The notes: generated by a model from the sequence alone, not told the origin. Positions 24,712-33,525 are shown, counted from the first letter of the stretch. The stretch: 34,554 nt of DNA from Lysobacter sp. (GCA_013362405.1 JABFWF010000075.1:1-34554), one strand, 5' to 3'. A program made the numbers and translations.

Positions 24712-24746
24712 GAGCCGCGCCTCCTCCCCCGCGCGGCCTGCGGCTC
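24712..24746 (+). promoter_or_regulatory. Riboswitch expression platform: two competing hairpins
   Basis: GAGCCGC (24712-24718) can pair with GCGGCTC (24740-24746), or GCCGCGC (24714-24720) with GCGCGGC (24731-24737); the two share bases. In the second form the loop carries CCTCCTC (24720-24726), complementary to the GAGGA ribosome site of metX at 24786-24790. There is no U-tract, so translational control or Rho-dependent termination is more likely than an intrinsic terminator. A small GGGCC/GGCCC hairpin (24765-24779) lies just before the ribosome site. Which pairing forms is inferred. Confidence 0.4.
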
Positions 24747-24798
24747 TCCGTCGACATTCCCCGCGGGCCTCGGTGGCCCCTTCACGAGGATGCCGCCG

Positions 24799-25827
24799 AT
24801 GAGCCTGAGTCCGTCCCGGGTGCCTGCCGCACCCGCCCTTCATCCCTTCGTTCCCGCGCCGGTGCCGTCCGCCACGCGCGGTCGCGTGGCCTGTACGTTG
24901 GCGTTGCGCCATGCTGGCCGGCGCGACGCGCACATCGACTGGGAACTGCTCGGCGCCGAAGGGCTGCCGGTGCTGCTGGTCGCCGGCGGCATTTCCGCCG
25001 ACCGCCATGTCGCCGCCGGCGCCGCCTTCGACGCGGCGGGCTGGTGGGATGCGCAGGTGGGCGAGGGCAAGGCGCTCGATCCGCGTCGCGTGCGCGTGCT
25101 CGCGATCGACTGGCTCGGTGCCGACGGCACGCTCGATGCGCCGATCGACCCCGCCGACCAGGCCGACGCGATCGCACGCGTGCTCGATGCGCTGGGCATC
25201 GCTGCACTCGAAGGCTTCATCGGCGCGTCCTACGGCGCGATGGTCGGCCTGCAGTTCGCCGCACGCCATCCACGTCGCCTGCGCCGGCTGTGCGCGATCA
25301 GCGGCACCCACCGCGCGCATCCGTACGCCAGCGCCTGGCGTGCGCTGCAGCGGCAGGCGGTCGCGCTCGGCGCGCTGCAGTGCGACGAGGCCGATGGCCT
25401 CGCGCTCGCGCGCCAGCTCGCGCTCCTGAGCTATCGCACGCCGGAGGAATTCGACGCGCGCTTCGCGCCGGCGGAAGTCGTCGCCGGCCGCGTGCGCGTC
25501 GGTGCCGAGGACTACCTGCGCCACTGCGGCGCCAAATATGTCGCGCGCACCTCGCCGACCGCGTTCCTGCGCCTGTCCGAATCGATCGACCTGCAGCGGC
25601 TGGATCCCGCCGGCGTGCGCGTGGCGGTCGACGTGGTCGCCGTCGCCGAGGACCGCCTCGTGCCGGTCGCCGATGCGCGCGCGCTGGCCGCCGCGCTGCC
25701 GGACGCACGCCTGCACGTGCTGCATTCGCACTACGGGCACGACGCTTTCCTCAAGGAGGACGACGCCATCTCGCGCGTCCTCGCCGACTTCCTGTCCACC
25801 TGTCGCCGCACGGAGATCGCCGCATGA
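24799..25827 (+). CDS. metX: Homoserine O-acyltransferase, MetX family
   Basis: 342 residues. It activates homoserine by acylation, the first methionine-specific step. It is an alpha/beta hydrolase: oxyanion region LLVAGGISADRH (59-70), nucleophile elbow GASYGAM with Ser144, acid Asp285 in AVAEDRLVPVAD and His314 in SHYGHDAFLKE. The triad is complete. It is shorter than classical MetX (about 370-380), and the elbow is GASYG rather than GGSMG, as in a divergent xanthomonad subgroup. Many xanthomonad enzymes of the family are annotated as using succinyl-CoA; the acyl donor cannot be decided here. I chose the ATG at 24799, with GAGG nine bases upstream; the ATG at 24790 directly abuts that site. 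A SAM riboswitch precedes it, and its stop overlaps the metB start (ATGA). Confidence 0.92.
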   Translation: MSLSPSRVPAAPALHPFVPAPVPSATRGRVACTLALRHAGRRDAHIDWELLGAEGLPVLLVAGGISADRHVAAGAAFDAAGWWDAQVGEGKALDPRRVRVLAIDWLGADGTLDAPIDPADQADAIARVLDALGIAALEGFIGASYGAMVGLQFAARHPRRLRRLCAISGTHRAHPYASAWRALQRQAVALGALQCDEADGLALARQLALLSYRTPEEFDARFAPAEVVAGRVRVGAEDYLRHCGAKYVARTSPTAFLRLSESIDLQRLDPAGVRVAVDVVAVAEDRLVPVADARALAAALPDARLHVLHSHYGHDAFLKEDDAISRVLADFLSTCRRTEIAA

Positions 25828-27011
25828 CCTGCCAACCCGCCACCGTCGCCGTGCGCGCCGGCATCGACCGCGACACCGCCTTCGGCGCGGTCACCCCGCC
25901 GCTGGTGCTGTCGTCCAACTTCAGCTTCGAAGGCTTCGACGCCAAGCGCCGCTACGACTACACGCGCAGCGGCAATCCCACCCGCGACCTGCTCGGCGAG
26001 GCACTCGCGGAACTCGAGGGCGGCGCCGGCGGCGTCGTCACCGCCACCGGCATGGCCGCGATCACCCTGCTGCTGCACGCCTGCCTCAAGCCCGGCGACA
26101 CGCTGGTGGTGCCGCACGACTGCTACGGCGGCAGCTGGCGGCTGTTCAATGCGCTGGCGAACAAGGGCGCGTTCGAGCTCGTCACCGCCGACCTGACCGA
26201 TCCGCGCGCGCTCACCGACGCGCTCGCGTGCAGGCCCGCGCTGGTGTGGGTCGAAACCCCCTCCAATCCGCTGCTGCGCATCACCGACCTGCGCTTCGTG
26301 ATCGAGGCGGCGCACGCGCACGGCGCGCTCGCGGTGGTCGACAACACCTTCCTGTCGCCGGCGCTGCAGCGGCCGCTCGCCTTCGGTGCCGACTTCGTGC
26401 TGCATTCGACCACCAAGTACATCAACGGCCACAGCGACGTGGTCGGCGGCGCGGTGGTCGCGCGCGAGGCCGCGTGGCACGAGCAGCTCACCTGGTGGGC
26501 GAACGCGCTCGGCATCACCGGCTCGCCGTTCGACAGCTTCCTCACCCTGCGCGGCCTGCGCACGCTGGATGCGCGCCTGCGCGTGCACCAGGAGAACACG
26601 CACGCGGTCGCCGCGCTGGTCGAGGGCCATCCGGCGGTGCGCGCGGTGCATTACCCCGGGCTCGCGTCGCATCCGGGCCATGCGCTGGCGGCGCGCCAGC
26701 AGACCGGCTTCGGCGCGATGCTGTCATTGGAGCTGCATGGTGGCGAGGCGGCGGTGCGCGCCTTCCTCGACGGCCTGCGCTGCTTCACCCTCGCCGAATC
26801 GCTGGGTGGCGTCGAAAGCCTGGTCGCGCATCCGGCGACGATGACCCACGCGGCGATGTCGGCCGACGCGCGCGCCGCCGCCGGCATCGGCGATGGCCTG
26901 CTGCGGTTGTCGGTGGGCATCGAGCATGCCGACGATCTCGTCGCGGACCTCGAGGCTGCGCTCGCGCGCGCGGCGGATGCCTGTCGCGATCCCAAACGCG
27001 TGGCGCAATGA
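25824..27011 (+). CDS. metB: Cystathionine gamma-synthase
   Basis: 395 residues, usual for the Cys/Met-metabolism PLP family. It joins O-acylhomoserine and cysteine to give cystathionine. PLP-site features: YTRSGNPTRDLL (46-57), GMAAITLLLHACLKPGD, the Asp of VVDNTFLSP (D173) and the Schiff-base lysine K198 in HSTTKYINGHSD. LSVGIEHADDLVADLEAAL near the C-terminus is family-typical. Its place directly after metX favours gamma-synthase over beta-lyase or gamma-lyase, but the family is hard to separate by motif alone, and O-acylhomoserine sulfhydrylase activity is possible. The start ATG overlaps the metX stop by four bases, and its own stop overlaps hom in the same way. Confidence 0.93.
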   Translation: MTCQPATVAVRAGIDRDTAFGAVTPPLVLSSNFSFEGFDAKRRYDYTRSGNPTRDLLGEALAELEGGAGGVVTATGMAAITLLLHACLKPGDTLVVPHDCYGGSWRLFNALANKGAFELVTADLTDPRALTDALACRPALVWVETPSNPLLRITDLRFVIEAAHAHGALAVVDNTFLSPALQRPLAFGADFVLHSTTKYINGHSDVVGGAVVAREAAWHEQLTWWANALGITGSPFDSFLTLRGLRTLDARLRVHQENTHAVAALVEGHPAVRAVHYPGLASHPGHALAARQQTGFGAMLSLELHGGEAAVRAFLDGLRCFTLAESLGGVESLVAHPATMTHAAMSADARAAAGIGDGLLRLSVGIEHADDLVADLEAALARAADACRDPKRVAQ

Positions 27012-28195
27012 GCGCGTCCGTGTCCGCGTTGGCGCCGGCGCGCATCGCCAATCCTCCGGAGGCGGTGCAGGTGCCGGCACGCATCGCGTTGCTCGGTACC
27101 GGCACCGTCGGCAGCGCGGTGCTCGCGCGTCTGGCGGCATGGGAAGGCACGCCGCTCGGCCGCCGACTGTCGCTCGCCTGCGTCGCCAATTCGCGCATCG
27201 CGGTGCGCGCCGTCGGGGGCGGCATGCGGGGTGATGCGGCCGACGCGCCCTTCGCGCGCCTGCTGCCGTCAGCGGCATCGTGGCAGGCGTGCGTCGCGCA
27301 TCCCGCGCTGGTCGACCAGGCGCTGGGCGACGGCGCCTGCCGCATCGTCGTCGACGCGACCGCCAGCGAGGCGGTCGCCGAACGGCATCCGCACTGGCTC
27401 GCGCAGGGCATCCACGTCGTCACCGCATGCAAGCTCGGCCAGGGCGCGTCGCTGGCGCGCTGGCGCGCGATCCGTGGCGCCTGCACGGCCGGCGACGCGC
27501 GGTATGGCGACAGCGCCACGGTGGGCGCCGGCCTGCCGCTGCTGCGCTCGCTGCGCGAGCTGCAGGCGGGCGGCGACCGTCTCCATGCGATCGCGGGCGT
27601 GCTGTCCGGCTCGCTCGCCTGGCTGTTCCACCACTACGACGGCATGCGTCCGTTCTCCGCGCTGGTGCGGCAGGCGCGCGAGGCGGGCTACACCGAGCCC
27701 GATCCCCGCGACGATCTCTCCGGCGAGGACGTTCGCCGCAAGCTGCTGATCCTCGCGCGTGCCGGCGGCGCCGCGCTCGACGCCGGCGATGTCACGGTGC
27801 GGTCGCTGGTGCCACCCGCGCTGGCGGCGCTGCCGGCCGACGCCGTCGATGCAGCACTGCCGACGCTCGACGCACCGCTGCGAACGCGCTTCGCCGATGC
27901 GTGGAAAGACGGCGAACGCCTGCGTTTCATCGCCCGCCTGGACCTCCGTGGCGACGCGCCGCTGGCGCGTGTCGGACTGGAAGCGCTGCCCGCCGACGAT
28001 CCGCTCGCCGGTGGCGGTGGCACCGACAACCGCGTGGCGATCTGGAGCGATCGCTATGCGCGCCAGCCGCTGGTGATCCAGGGTCCGGGCGCCGGCGCCG
28101 AGGTCACCGCGGCGGCGTTGCTGGACGATGCATTGCGCATCGCCCGCGAGACTCAGGACGGAACGCCGGCCGGGCGCGCGAGCGCGTCGAGGTAG
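27008..28195 (+). CDS. hom: Homoserine dehydrogenase (stand-alone)
   Basis: 395 residues. It reduces aspartate semialdehyde to homoserine with NAD(P)H. The Rossmann motif GTGTVGS is at 30-36 (ARIALLGTGTVGSAV). Catalytic-region stretches are VTACKLGQG, AIAGVLSGSLAWLFHHYDG and EAGYTEPDPRDDLSGEDVRR followed by KLLILAR, the last very close to the HSD half of ThrA. The end, GPGAGAEVTAAALLDDALRI, is also ThrA-like. There is no aspartate kinase domain and no C-terminal ACT domain, so allosteric threonine control seems absent; control would come from the SAM riboswitch of the operon. It starts with an ATGA overlap on metB. Its last 43 bases overlap the 3' end of the convergent GGDEF-EAL gene. Confidence 0.94.
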   Translation: MSASVSALAPARIANPPEAVQVPARIALLGTGTVGSAVLARLAAWEGTPLGRRLSLACVANSRIAVRAVGGGMRGDAADAPFARLLPSAASWQACVAHPALVDQALGDGACRIVVDATASEAVAERHPHWLAQGIHVVTACKLGQGASLARWRAIRGACTAGDARYGDSATVGAGLPLLRSLRELQAGGDRLHAIAGVLSGSLAWLFHHYDGMRPFSALVRQAREAGYTEPDPRDDLSGEDVRRKLLILARAGGAALDAGDVTVRSLVPPALAALPADAVDAALPTLDAPLRTRFADAWKDGERLRFIARLDLRGDAPLARVGLEALPADDPLAGGGGTDNRVAIWSDRYARQPLVIQGPGAGAEVTAAALLDDALRIARETQDGTPAGRASASR

Positions 28196-30363
28196 GCGTC
28201 CAGCGGCTGCGGCCGGTCGATCGCGAAACCCTGCGCGTAGTCGACGCCGAGCGCGGCGAGGGCGGCGCGCACCGACTCGCTCTCGGTGTGCTCGGCGACC
28301 GTGCGCTTGTGCAGCATGTGCGCGATGCGCGTGATCGAACGCACCACTTCCGCGGCCAGCGGCGAAGTCTCCATGTCGCGCACGAAGCTGCCGTCGATCT
28401 TGATGTAGTCGACGTCGAGCGCGCGCAGGTGGCCGAACGAGCAGAAGCCGGTGCCGAAGTCGTCCAGCGCGAAGCGGCAGCCGAGCCCGCGCAGGTCGTC
28501 GATGACGCGCTGCGCGCGGTTCGGATCGCGCATCGCCGAGGTTTCGGTGATCTCGAAGCACAGCCGGTCGGCGGGGAAGCTGCTGCGATGCAGGCGCTCG
28601 GCGACGAAGCCGACGAAGCCCTCGTCGAGCAGCGCGCCCGCCGACAGGTTGATCGCGCACAGCGACACGCGCGCGGCGGCATCGGGATGCGCTTCCAGTT
28701 GCGCGAGCGCCATCTTCACGACTTCGCGGTCGATGCGCACGGCGAGGCGGAAGCGCTCGGCGGCGGGGATGAAGCGGTCGGGCAGGTGCGGAGTGCCGCC
28801 GCGGCTGTCGCGCATGCGCAGCAGCAGTTCGATGTGCGCGCCGCTGTCGCGGGTCGGCTGCAGCGCGGCGATCGACTGCGCGTACAGCAGGAACCCGCCA
28901 TGCTGCACCGCCTCGCGGATGCGCACCGTCCAGCGCATGCCGGAGGTGGGGTCGGCGAGCGCGCTGCCGGCCGAGCCGGCGACGCTGACGCGGTCGCCGC
29001 CGAGTTCCTTGGCGACGAAGCAGGCGGCGTCGGCCTGCGAGAGGATCTCCGCGAAGTCCGCCTGCTCCGGCTGGAACGGCACCAGGCCGATGCTCGCGGT
29101 GGTGCCGTATTCCTCGCCGTCGTAGCGGCAGCGGGTGTGGTCGACGGCGTACAGCAGGCCCTGGGCGCGCTCGCGCGCGATGGTCGGGGTGACGTTGTGC
29201 AGCAGGATGACGAATTCGTCGCCGCCGAGGTGGCCGAGGCGGTCGCCCGGCTGCAGGCGTGCGCGCAAGGCATTCGCGACCGCCGCGATCAGCGCATCGC
29301 CGGCGCGGTGGCTCGCGGTGTCGTTGACCAGCTTGAGGTTGTCGAGGTCGAGGTACGCGATGGCCATCGGCACGTTGGCCGGATCGCGCAGCGCATCGCG
29401 CACCTGCGTCTCGAACGCGCCGCGGTTCGGCAAACCGCTGAGCGGATCGGTGCTCGCGCGCTGCAGCAGGCGGCGCGCCGCGGTGCGGTATTCCGAGACG
29501 TTGAACGCCAGCACCATCGGCAGCACCGCGAGCAGGCACAGGTAGGCCAGCAGCACCACGGTCTCCAGCGTGCCGTGCGCGTGGTCGAAGCCGGTCATGC
29601 GCACGCGCACGAACAGCGCCAGCAAGGTCACCGTCAGCGCCACCGACAGCGAGGTGCGCAGGGGGCTGAAGCGCAGCGCGCTCCACAGCATCACCGCCAG
29701 CGGCAGGCAGGTCAGGCCGAGCGTGAACGCTTGCGCGAGGCTCATGCCCCAGGCCATCAGCAGGTAGCTGGCGACGAGGGCGATGTTCCACAGCAGGCTT
29801 TCCAGCGTCGTGCCGGGATGGCGGCGGCCCGCGTGCGGATGCCGCAGGGCCTGTACGGCCAGCACCGCGAGTGGGGTCACCGCGGCGACCCCGAGCAGGT
29901 CCGCCAGGCCCCAGCGCAGCTGGGTCAGGGCGAGGTCGGACACATGACCGAAGCCGGCGTGCCACATCGCGTAGCCGCGCACCAGGCCGGACAGCGCCGC
30001 CATCAGGGCGCCCCCCAGCAGCACCTGGAAGCCGTGGCGCACGGTGCCCGGACGCAGCGCACGGCGGGTCGCCAGCCAGCCGCCGGCGAGCACCGCCAGC
30101 CAATGCCCGAACAGGGTCAGCGGCAGCACGTTGTCCCAGCCGGCGGTGGCGAGGTGGATGGCGAGGTTGGCCACCGGCACCAGCACTGCCCAGCGCGGGC
30201 CGCGCAGCACCACCACCGCGAGCGCCACGCCCGCGGCCGGCCAGAACAGCGGCACGTGGCTGGGCGGGGCGATCAGCTGCAGGCCAAGGAAGGCGCAGCC
30301 GAGATAGATGGCCAGGAAACCGGCGAAGGCCAGTGCGGTGCCTGCCTGGGGCGTGCGGATCAT
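28153..30363 (-). CDS. MASE1-GGDEF-EAL c-di-GMP protein
   Basis: 736 residues. Residues 1-290 are a MASE1 membrane sensor with about eight helices and the marker PLFWPAAGVALAVVVLRG (38-55). A GGDEF domain follows (about 300-465) with an intact GGDEF at 380-384. The inhibitory RxxD site is replaced by QPGD (371-374). The EAL domain (480-725) has ELLLR at 512-516 for EALLR, yet all catalytic residues are there: E512, N572, E604, D634-D635, K655, E691 and Q711. It could therefore make or break c-di-GMP, with phosphodiesterase activity well supported. Start ATG 30361-30363 overlaps the stop of the upstream propeller cyclase (ATGA), so both are made from one transcript. Its last 14 codons lie opposite the end of hom. 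Confidence 0.93.
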   Translation of the reverse strand: MIRTPQAGTALAFAGFLAIYLGCAFLGLQLIAPPSHVPLFWPAAGVALAVVVLRGPRWAVLVPVANLAIHLATAGWDNVLPLTLFGHWLAVLAGGWLATRRALRPGTVRHGFQVLLGGALMAALSGLVRGYAMWHAGFGHVSDLALTQLRWGLADLLGVAAVTPLAVLAVQALRHPHAGRRHPGTTLESLLWNIALVASYLLMAWGMSLAQAFTLGLTCLPLAVMLWSALRFSPLRTSLSVALTVTLLALFVRVRMTGFDHAHGTLETVVLLAYLCLLAVLPMVLAFNVSEYRTAARRLLQRASTDPLSGLPNRGAFETQVRDALRDPANVPMAIAYLDLDNLKLVNDTASHRAGDALIAAVANALRARLQPGDRLGHLGGDEFVILLHNVTPTIARERAQGLLYAVDHTRCRYDGEEYGTTASIGLVPFQPEQADFAEILSQADAACFVAKELGGDRVSVAGSAGSALADPTSGMRWTVRIREAVQHGGFLLYAQSIAALQPTRDSGAHIELLLRMRDSRGGTPHLPDRFIPAAERFRLAVRIDREVVKMALAQLEAHPDAAARVSLCAINLSAGALLDEGFVGFVAERLHRSSFPADRLCFEITETSAMRDPNRAQRVIDDLRGLGCRFALDDFGTGFCSFGHLRALDVDYIKIDGSFVRDMETSPLAAEVVRSITRIAHMLHKRTVAEHTESESVRAALAALGVDYAQGFAIDRPQPLDAYLDALARPAGVPS

Positions 30364-33300
30364 GGGGCTTCTGCGGCGGGCAGTGGCCGTGACGTTAGCA
30401 GCTGCAGGCGCGCGCCGTGCAGCAGCGCCTGCGCGCCGCCGTGCAGGTCGCGGATCAGCGCCGCGCGGTCGGTGAATTCGGTCGGACGCAACGCGGCCCA
30501 GCCGTCGCGTCCGTGCTGCTTGACCCAGTACATCGCCGCGTCGGCGAGTTCGACGATCTCCTCCCAGCCGACGCCATGCTGGGCCTCCTGGAACAGCGGA
30601 TATTCGGCCAGGCCGACCGAGCAGGTCAGGCGCAGCGGCTCTCCCGTGCCGATGTCGAAGGAATGCAGCGCGATGCATTCCCGGATGCGCTCGCCCAGCG
30701 CCTCCAGGTGGCGCCCGGCCATCGGCCGGAACACCAGCAGGAACTCCTCGCCCCCCCAGCGCGCGAGGTAGTCGCTGGTGCGCGCCAGTGCGCCGAGCAC
30801 CTGCGCCACCTGCAGCAGCACCTGGTCGCCGGCGCGGTGGCCATGCAGGTCGTTGACGTGCTTGAAGTGGTCGAGGTCGACCAGCGCGAACACCAGCACG
30901 TGGTCGTACTCGGCGCGGCGGGTCCGCTGGCGGTCGTAGTAGGCGAGGTCGGCGGGAATCTGGTTGGCGAGGTAGCGGCGGTTGCGCAGGCCGGTGAGCG
31001 GATCGGTCTGGCTGGCCATCTCCAGGCGCGCGTTCGCCGCATGCAGCTCGAGCGTGCGCGCCTGCACCTGCGCTTCGAGCTGCGCGCGCTGGCGCGCGTG
31101 GCGCAGTTGCTGCCAGCGGTAACCGGCATACAGCACGACCAGCGCGAGCGCGCCCAGCAGCGCGCGGAACAGCCATGTTTCCTCGAAATACGGCCGGATC
31201 GAGAAGCGCAGCAACGCCGGCCGCGGATTCCACACCCCGGCGTTGTTGGCGCCGATCACCTCGAAGGTGTAGTCGCCCGGCGGCAGGTTGGTGTAGTTGA
31301 CGCTGCGCCGGCTCGGATCGTCGAGCCGATGCCAGGCCTGGTCGTAGCCGAGCAGGCGGTAGCGCAGCTGCACGCTGCGCGGGTCCTGGAAGCTGAGCGC
31401 GGTGAACGCGAAGCCGAGGTCGCGCGCGTCCGCCGGCAACGCGAGCCGCCCCTCGGCGCCCGCCAGCGCGCGCCAGCCCGATGGCGTGCGCAGGCCCTCG
31501 ATCGCCACCGGCGGCGGCACCGGGTTCTTGTGGATGGCGGTGGTGTCGAAGGCGACCACGCCATCGCGCGATGGCAGCCACAGCACGCCTTCGCGCGCGA
31601 AGCCCTTGGACATGCCGGCGCCGTTGCAGCACGCGCCCTGCTGCCCGGCGTTGGGATCCCCGCGCTCGTTGAGCACCATCTCGCCGTGCACCGGGCGGGT
31701 GGTGGCATCCTCCGCACGCGGCAGGTCGGCCAGCGGGATGCGCTCGATGCCGCGGATGCCCGCGGCCCACAGCCAGTGCGCGTCCTCGGTCATGAAGAAG
31801 GGCGCGTTGCCCGGCAGGCCCTGTTCCGGACCCAACTGGTGCCAGCGCCCGCCGGCCTGCACGAACAGGTGCTCGTCGAGCGAGCCGACCGCGATGCGCC
31901 CGTCGCGCAGCACGTACACGGCCGAGATGTCGAGGTCGGGCGGCAATCCCGCACCGCTCACCGTCGTCGTGCGCCCGTCCTGCAGCGCGTACAGGCCGGA
32001 CTGCGTGCCGAGCAGCATCCGCCCGTCGGGGTCGAACGCGATCACCCGCACGCGCGGGTCCTTCAGTCCCTGTGCCTGCGCGTACCGTTGCAGGGTGCCG
32101 TCGTGCCAGTGGAACAGGCCGTCGCTGGTCGGGAACCACAGGCTGCCGTCCGGCGCGCGCACGATTCCGTTGATCTGCGCCGCCGCCATCGGGGCGAACT
32201 CCGGCGGCCTCTCCAGGCGGCCGTTCCGCCACAGCGCGAGGCCGCGGCGGGTGCCGATCCAGACCCGGTCGGCCTCCGCAAGCAGGTTGTAGGCGGTCGG
32301 ATGCGGCAGCGTCGCGCCCGGCACGACCTGCCGGAAGCGGCCGCCCTCGAGCACGCTGAGTCCGTCGCTGGTGCCGACCCACACGCGTCCGTCGGGATCG
32401 GGGGAGAGCGACCAGACGATTGGGTCGAGCAGGCCTTCGCCGGTGCTGTAGCGGCGCGTCCAGCCGTCCCACAGCCGGGCGATGCCGTCGAGCTGGCTGC
32501 CCAGCCACAGGTTGCCTTCGCGGTCCTCGAGCATCGAGATGACCTGGCGGAAGGCGCCGGGCTGGCGGTCGGGGACGAACTCGTCCAGCCCGCCCTCGCG
32601 GAAGCGCGCCAGGCCTGCGCTGCCGGCCACCCACAGGTTGCGATCGTGGTCGGACAGCATCGCGTTGACCGGGCTCTGGTCGAACGCGGTGCCGGTGGCC
32701 ACCGGTGCCCAGCCGCCTTCGCCGAACGCGAACAGGCCCTGCGACGTACCCGCCCACAGCCGTCCCTGCGCGGCGACCAGGTGGTTGAGCGCCGCGCCGC
32801 CGGCGCCGTCGGGCAGCGGCAGGCGCGCCTGCTGCGTCCCGCGCACCCGCACCGCCGCGCCGGTGGTGCCGACCCACAGGCTGGCGCCATCCGGCAGCAG
32901 GCTGAGCGCCGGCCGGGGGCCGGGGGCGGGCGCGAGGTGGTCGTCGGCCAGCCGGAACACGCCCTCCGGCGTGGCGGCGACGATGGCGCCGTCGGCCTGT
33001 TCGGTCAGCGCGAGGATGTCGAGTTCGGGCCAGCGCGCACGGTCGGTGGCCGGGATGGCGGTGAAGCGGCCGCCGGCATACACGGACAGGCCCTTGTAGG
33101 TGCCGATCCACAGCCGCCCACGCCGGTCGACCAGGAGCGCGCGGACCCAGACGCCCGGCAGGGCCGGTTGCTGCTGCGGGGTGAAGACGGTGAAGCGGGT
33201 GCCATCGAAGCGGGCCAGGCCGCCCTGGGTGCCGACCCAGAGGTAGCCGGCATGGTCCTGCGCAAGGGTGATCGCGGTGATCTGCGGCAGGCCGTCCTCG

Positions 33301-33434
33301 ATCGACCAGGTATCGCGGACGTAATGGAAGAAGGCCTTGTCCGGCGCCAGCGCGCGGGCCCCCGGGCACAGCAGCAGCCAGGCCGGCAGCAGCACGGCGC
33401 ACAGCCAGCGCAGCGCGGGACGTAGCGGCTTCAC
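30360..33434 (-). CDS. Periplasmic propeller diguanylate cyclase (Reg_prop-Y_Y_Y-GGDEF)
   Basis: 1024 residues, GTG start at 33432-33434. Signal peptide 1-29 (LLPAWLLLCPGARA). Residues 30-650 are two-component-regulator propeller repeats, for example YLWVGTQGGLARFDG, RLWIGTYKGLSVYAG and LWAGTSQGLFAFGEG. A Y_Y_Y-type Ig domain follows (VQLRYRLLGYDQAWHRLDD to PPGDYTFEVIGANNAGVW). One transmembrane helix lies at about 754-773, then a coiled coil (776-808) and a GGDEF domain (about 810-985). The active site GGEEF is at 894-898 and the inhibitory RxxD (R885-D888) has exact PleD-like spacing, so it should be an active, product-inhibited diguanylate cyclase reading a periplasmic ligand. The ligand is unknown. 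It heads the operon with the MASE1-GGDEF-EAL gene. Confidence 0.95.
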   Translation of the reverse strand: MKPLRPALRWLCAVLLPAWLLLCPGARALAPDKAFFHYVRDTWSIEDGLPQITAITLAQDHAGYLWVGTQGGLARFDGTRFTVFTPQQQPALPGVWVRALLVDRRGRLWIGTYKGLSVYAGGRFTAIPATDRARWPELDILALTEQADGAIVAATPEGVFRLADDHLAPAPGPRPALSLLPDGASLWVGTTGAAVRVRGTQQARLPLPDGAGGAALNHLVAAQGRLWAGTSQGLFAFGEGGWAPVATGTAFDQSPVNAMLSDHDRNLWVAGSAGLARFREGGLDEFVPDRQPGAFRQVISMLEDREGNLWLGSQLDGIARLWDGWTRRYSTGEGLLDPIVWSLSPDPDGRVWVGTSDGLSVLEGGRFRQVVPGATLPHPTAYNLLAEADRVWIGTRRGLALWRNGRLERPPEFAPMAAAQINGIVRAPDGSLWFPTSDGLFHWHDGTLQRYAQAQGLKDPRVRVIAFDPDGRMLLGTQSGLYALQDGRTTTVSGAGLPPDLDISAVYVLRDGRIAVGSLDEHLFVQAGGRWHQLGPEQGLPGNAPFFMTEDAHWLWAAGIRGIERIPLADLPRAEDATTRPVHGEMVLNERGDPNAGQQGACCNGAGMSKGFAREGVLWLPSRDGVVAFDTTAIHKNPVPPPVAIEGLRTPSGWRALAGAEGRLALPADARDLGFAFTALSFQDPRSVQLRYRLLGYDQAWHRLDDPSRRSVNYTNLPPGDYTFEVIGANNAGVWNPRPALLRFSIRPYFEETWLFRALLGALALVVLYAGYRWQQLRHARQRAQLEAQVQARTLELHAANARLEMASQTDPLTGLRNRRYLANQIPADLAYYDRQRTRRAEYDHVLVFALVDLDHFKHVNDLHGHRAGDQVLLQVAQVLGALARTSDYLARWGGEEFLLVFRPMAGRHLEALGERIRECIALHSFDIGTGEPLRLTCSVGLAEYPLFQEAQHGVGWEEIVELADAAMYWVKQHGRDGWAALRPTEFTDRAALIRDLHGGAQALLHGARLQLLTSRPLPAAEAP

Positions 33435-33502
33435 GACGGTCCGGTCCCCCTGCCGGCGGATGCTACGCCGGTCGTGGTGCAGTGGTGCGATCCATCGCGA
33501 AG

Positions 33503-33525
33503 CCGGCGGGACGGGGGGCCGCCGG
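33503..33525 (-). terminator. GC-rich hairpin after the L-serine dehydratase gene
   Basis: CCGGCGG (33503-33509) and CCGCCGG (33519-33525) form a perfect 7-base stem with a 9-base loop, two bases past the stop of the dehydratase. No U-tract follows on the minus strand. It lies in the 93-base gap before the GTG of the propeller cyclase and may reduce read-through into it. Confidence 0.4.

Noticed and set aside
28153-33402. A single open frame of 1749 codons on the minus strand that could be read as a giant fusion protein
   Set aside because: Only the part after 30363 is the real MASE1-GGDEF-EAL gene. The upstream part is an Arg/Pro-rich shadow of the propeller gene, which is read in another frame with signal peptide, domains and GGEEF intact.
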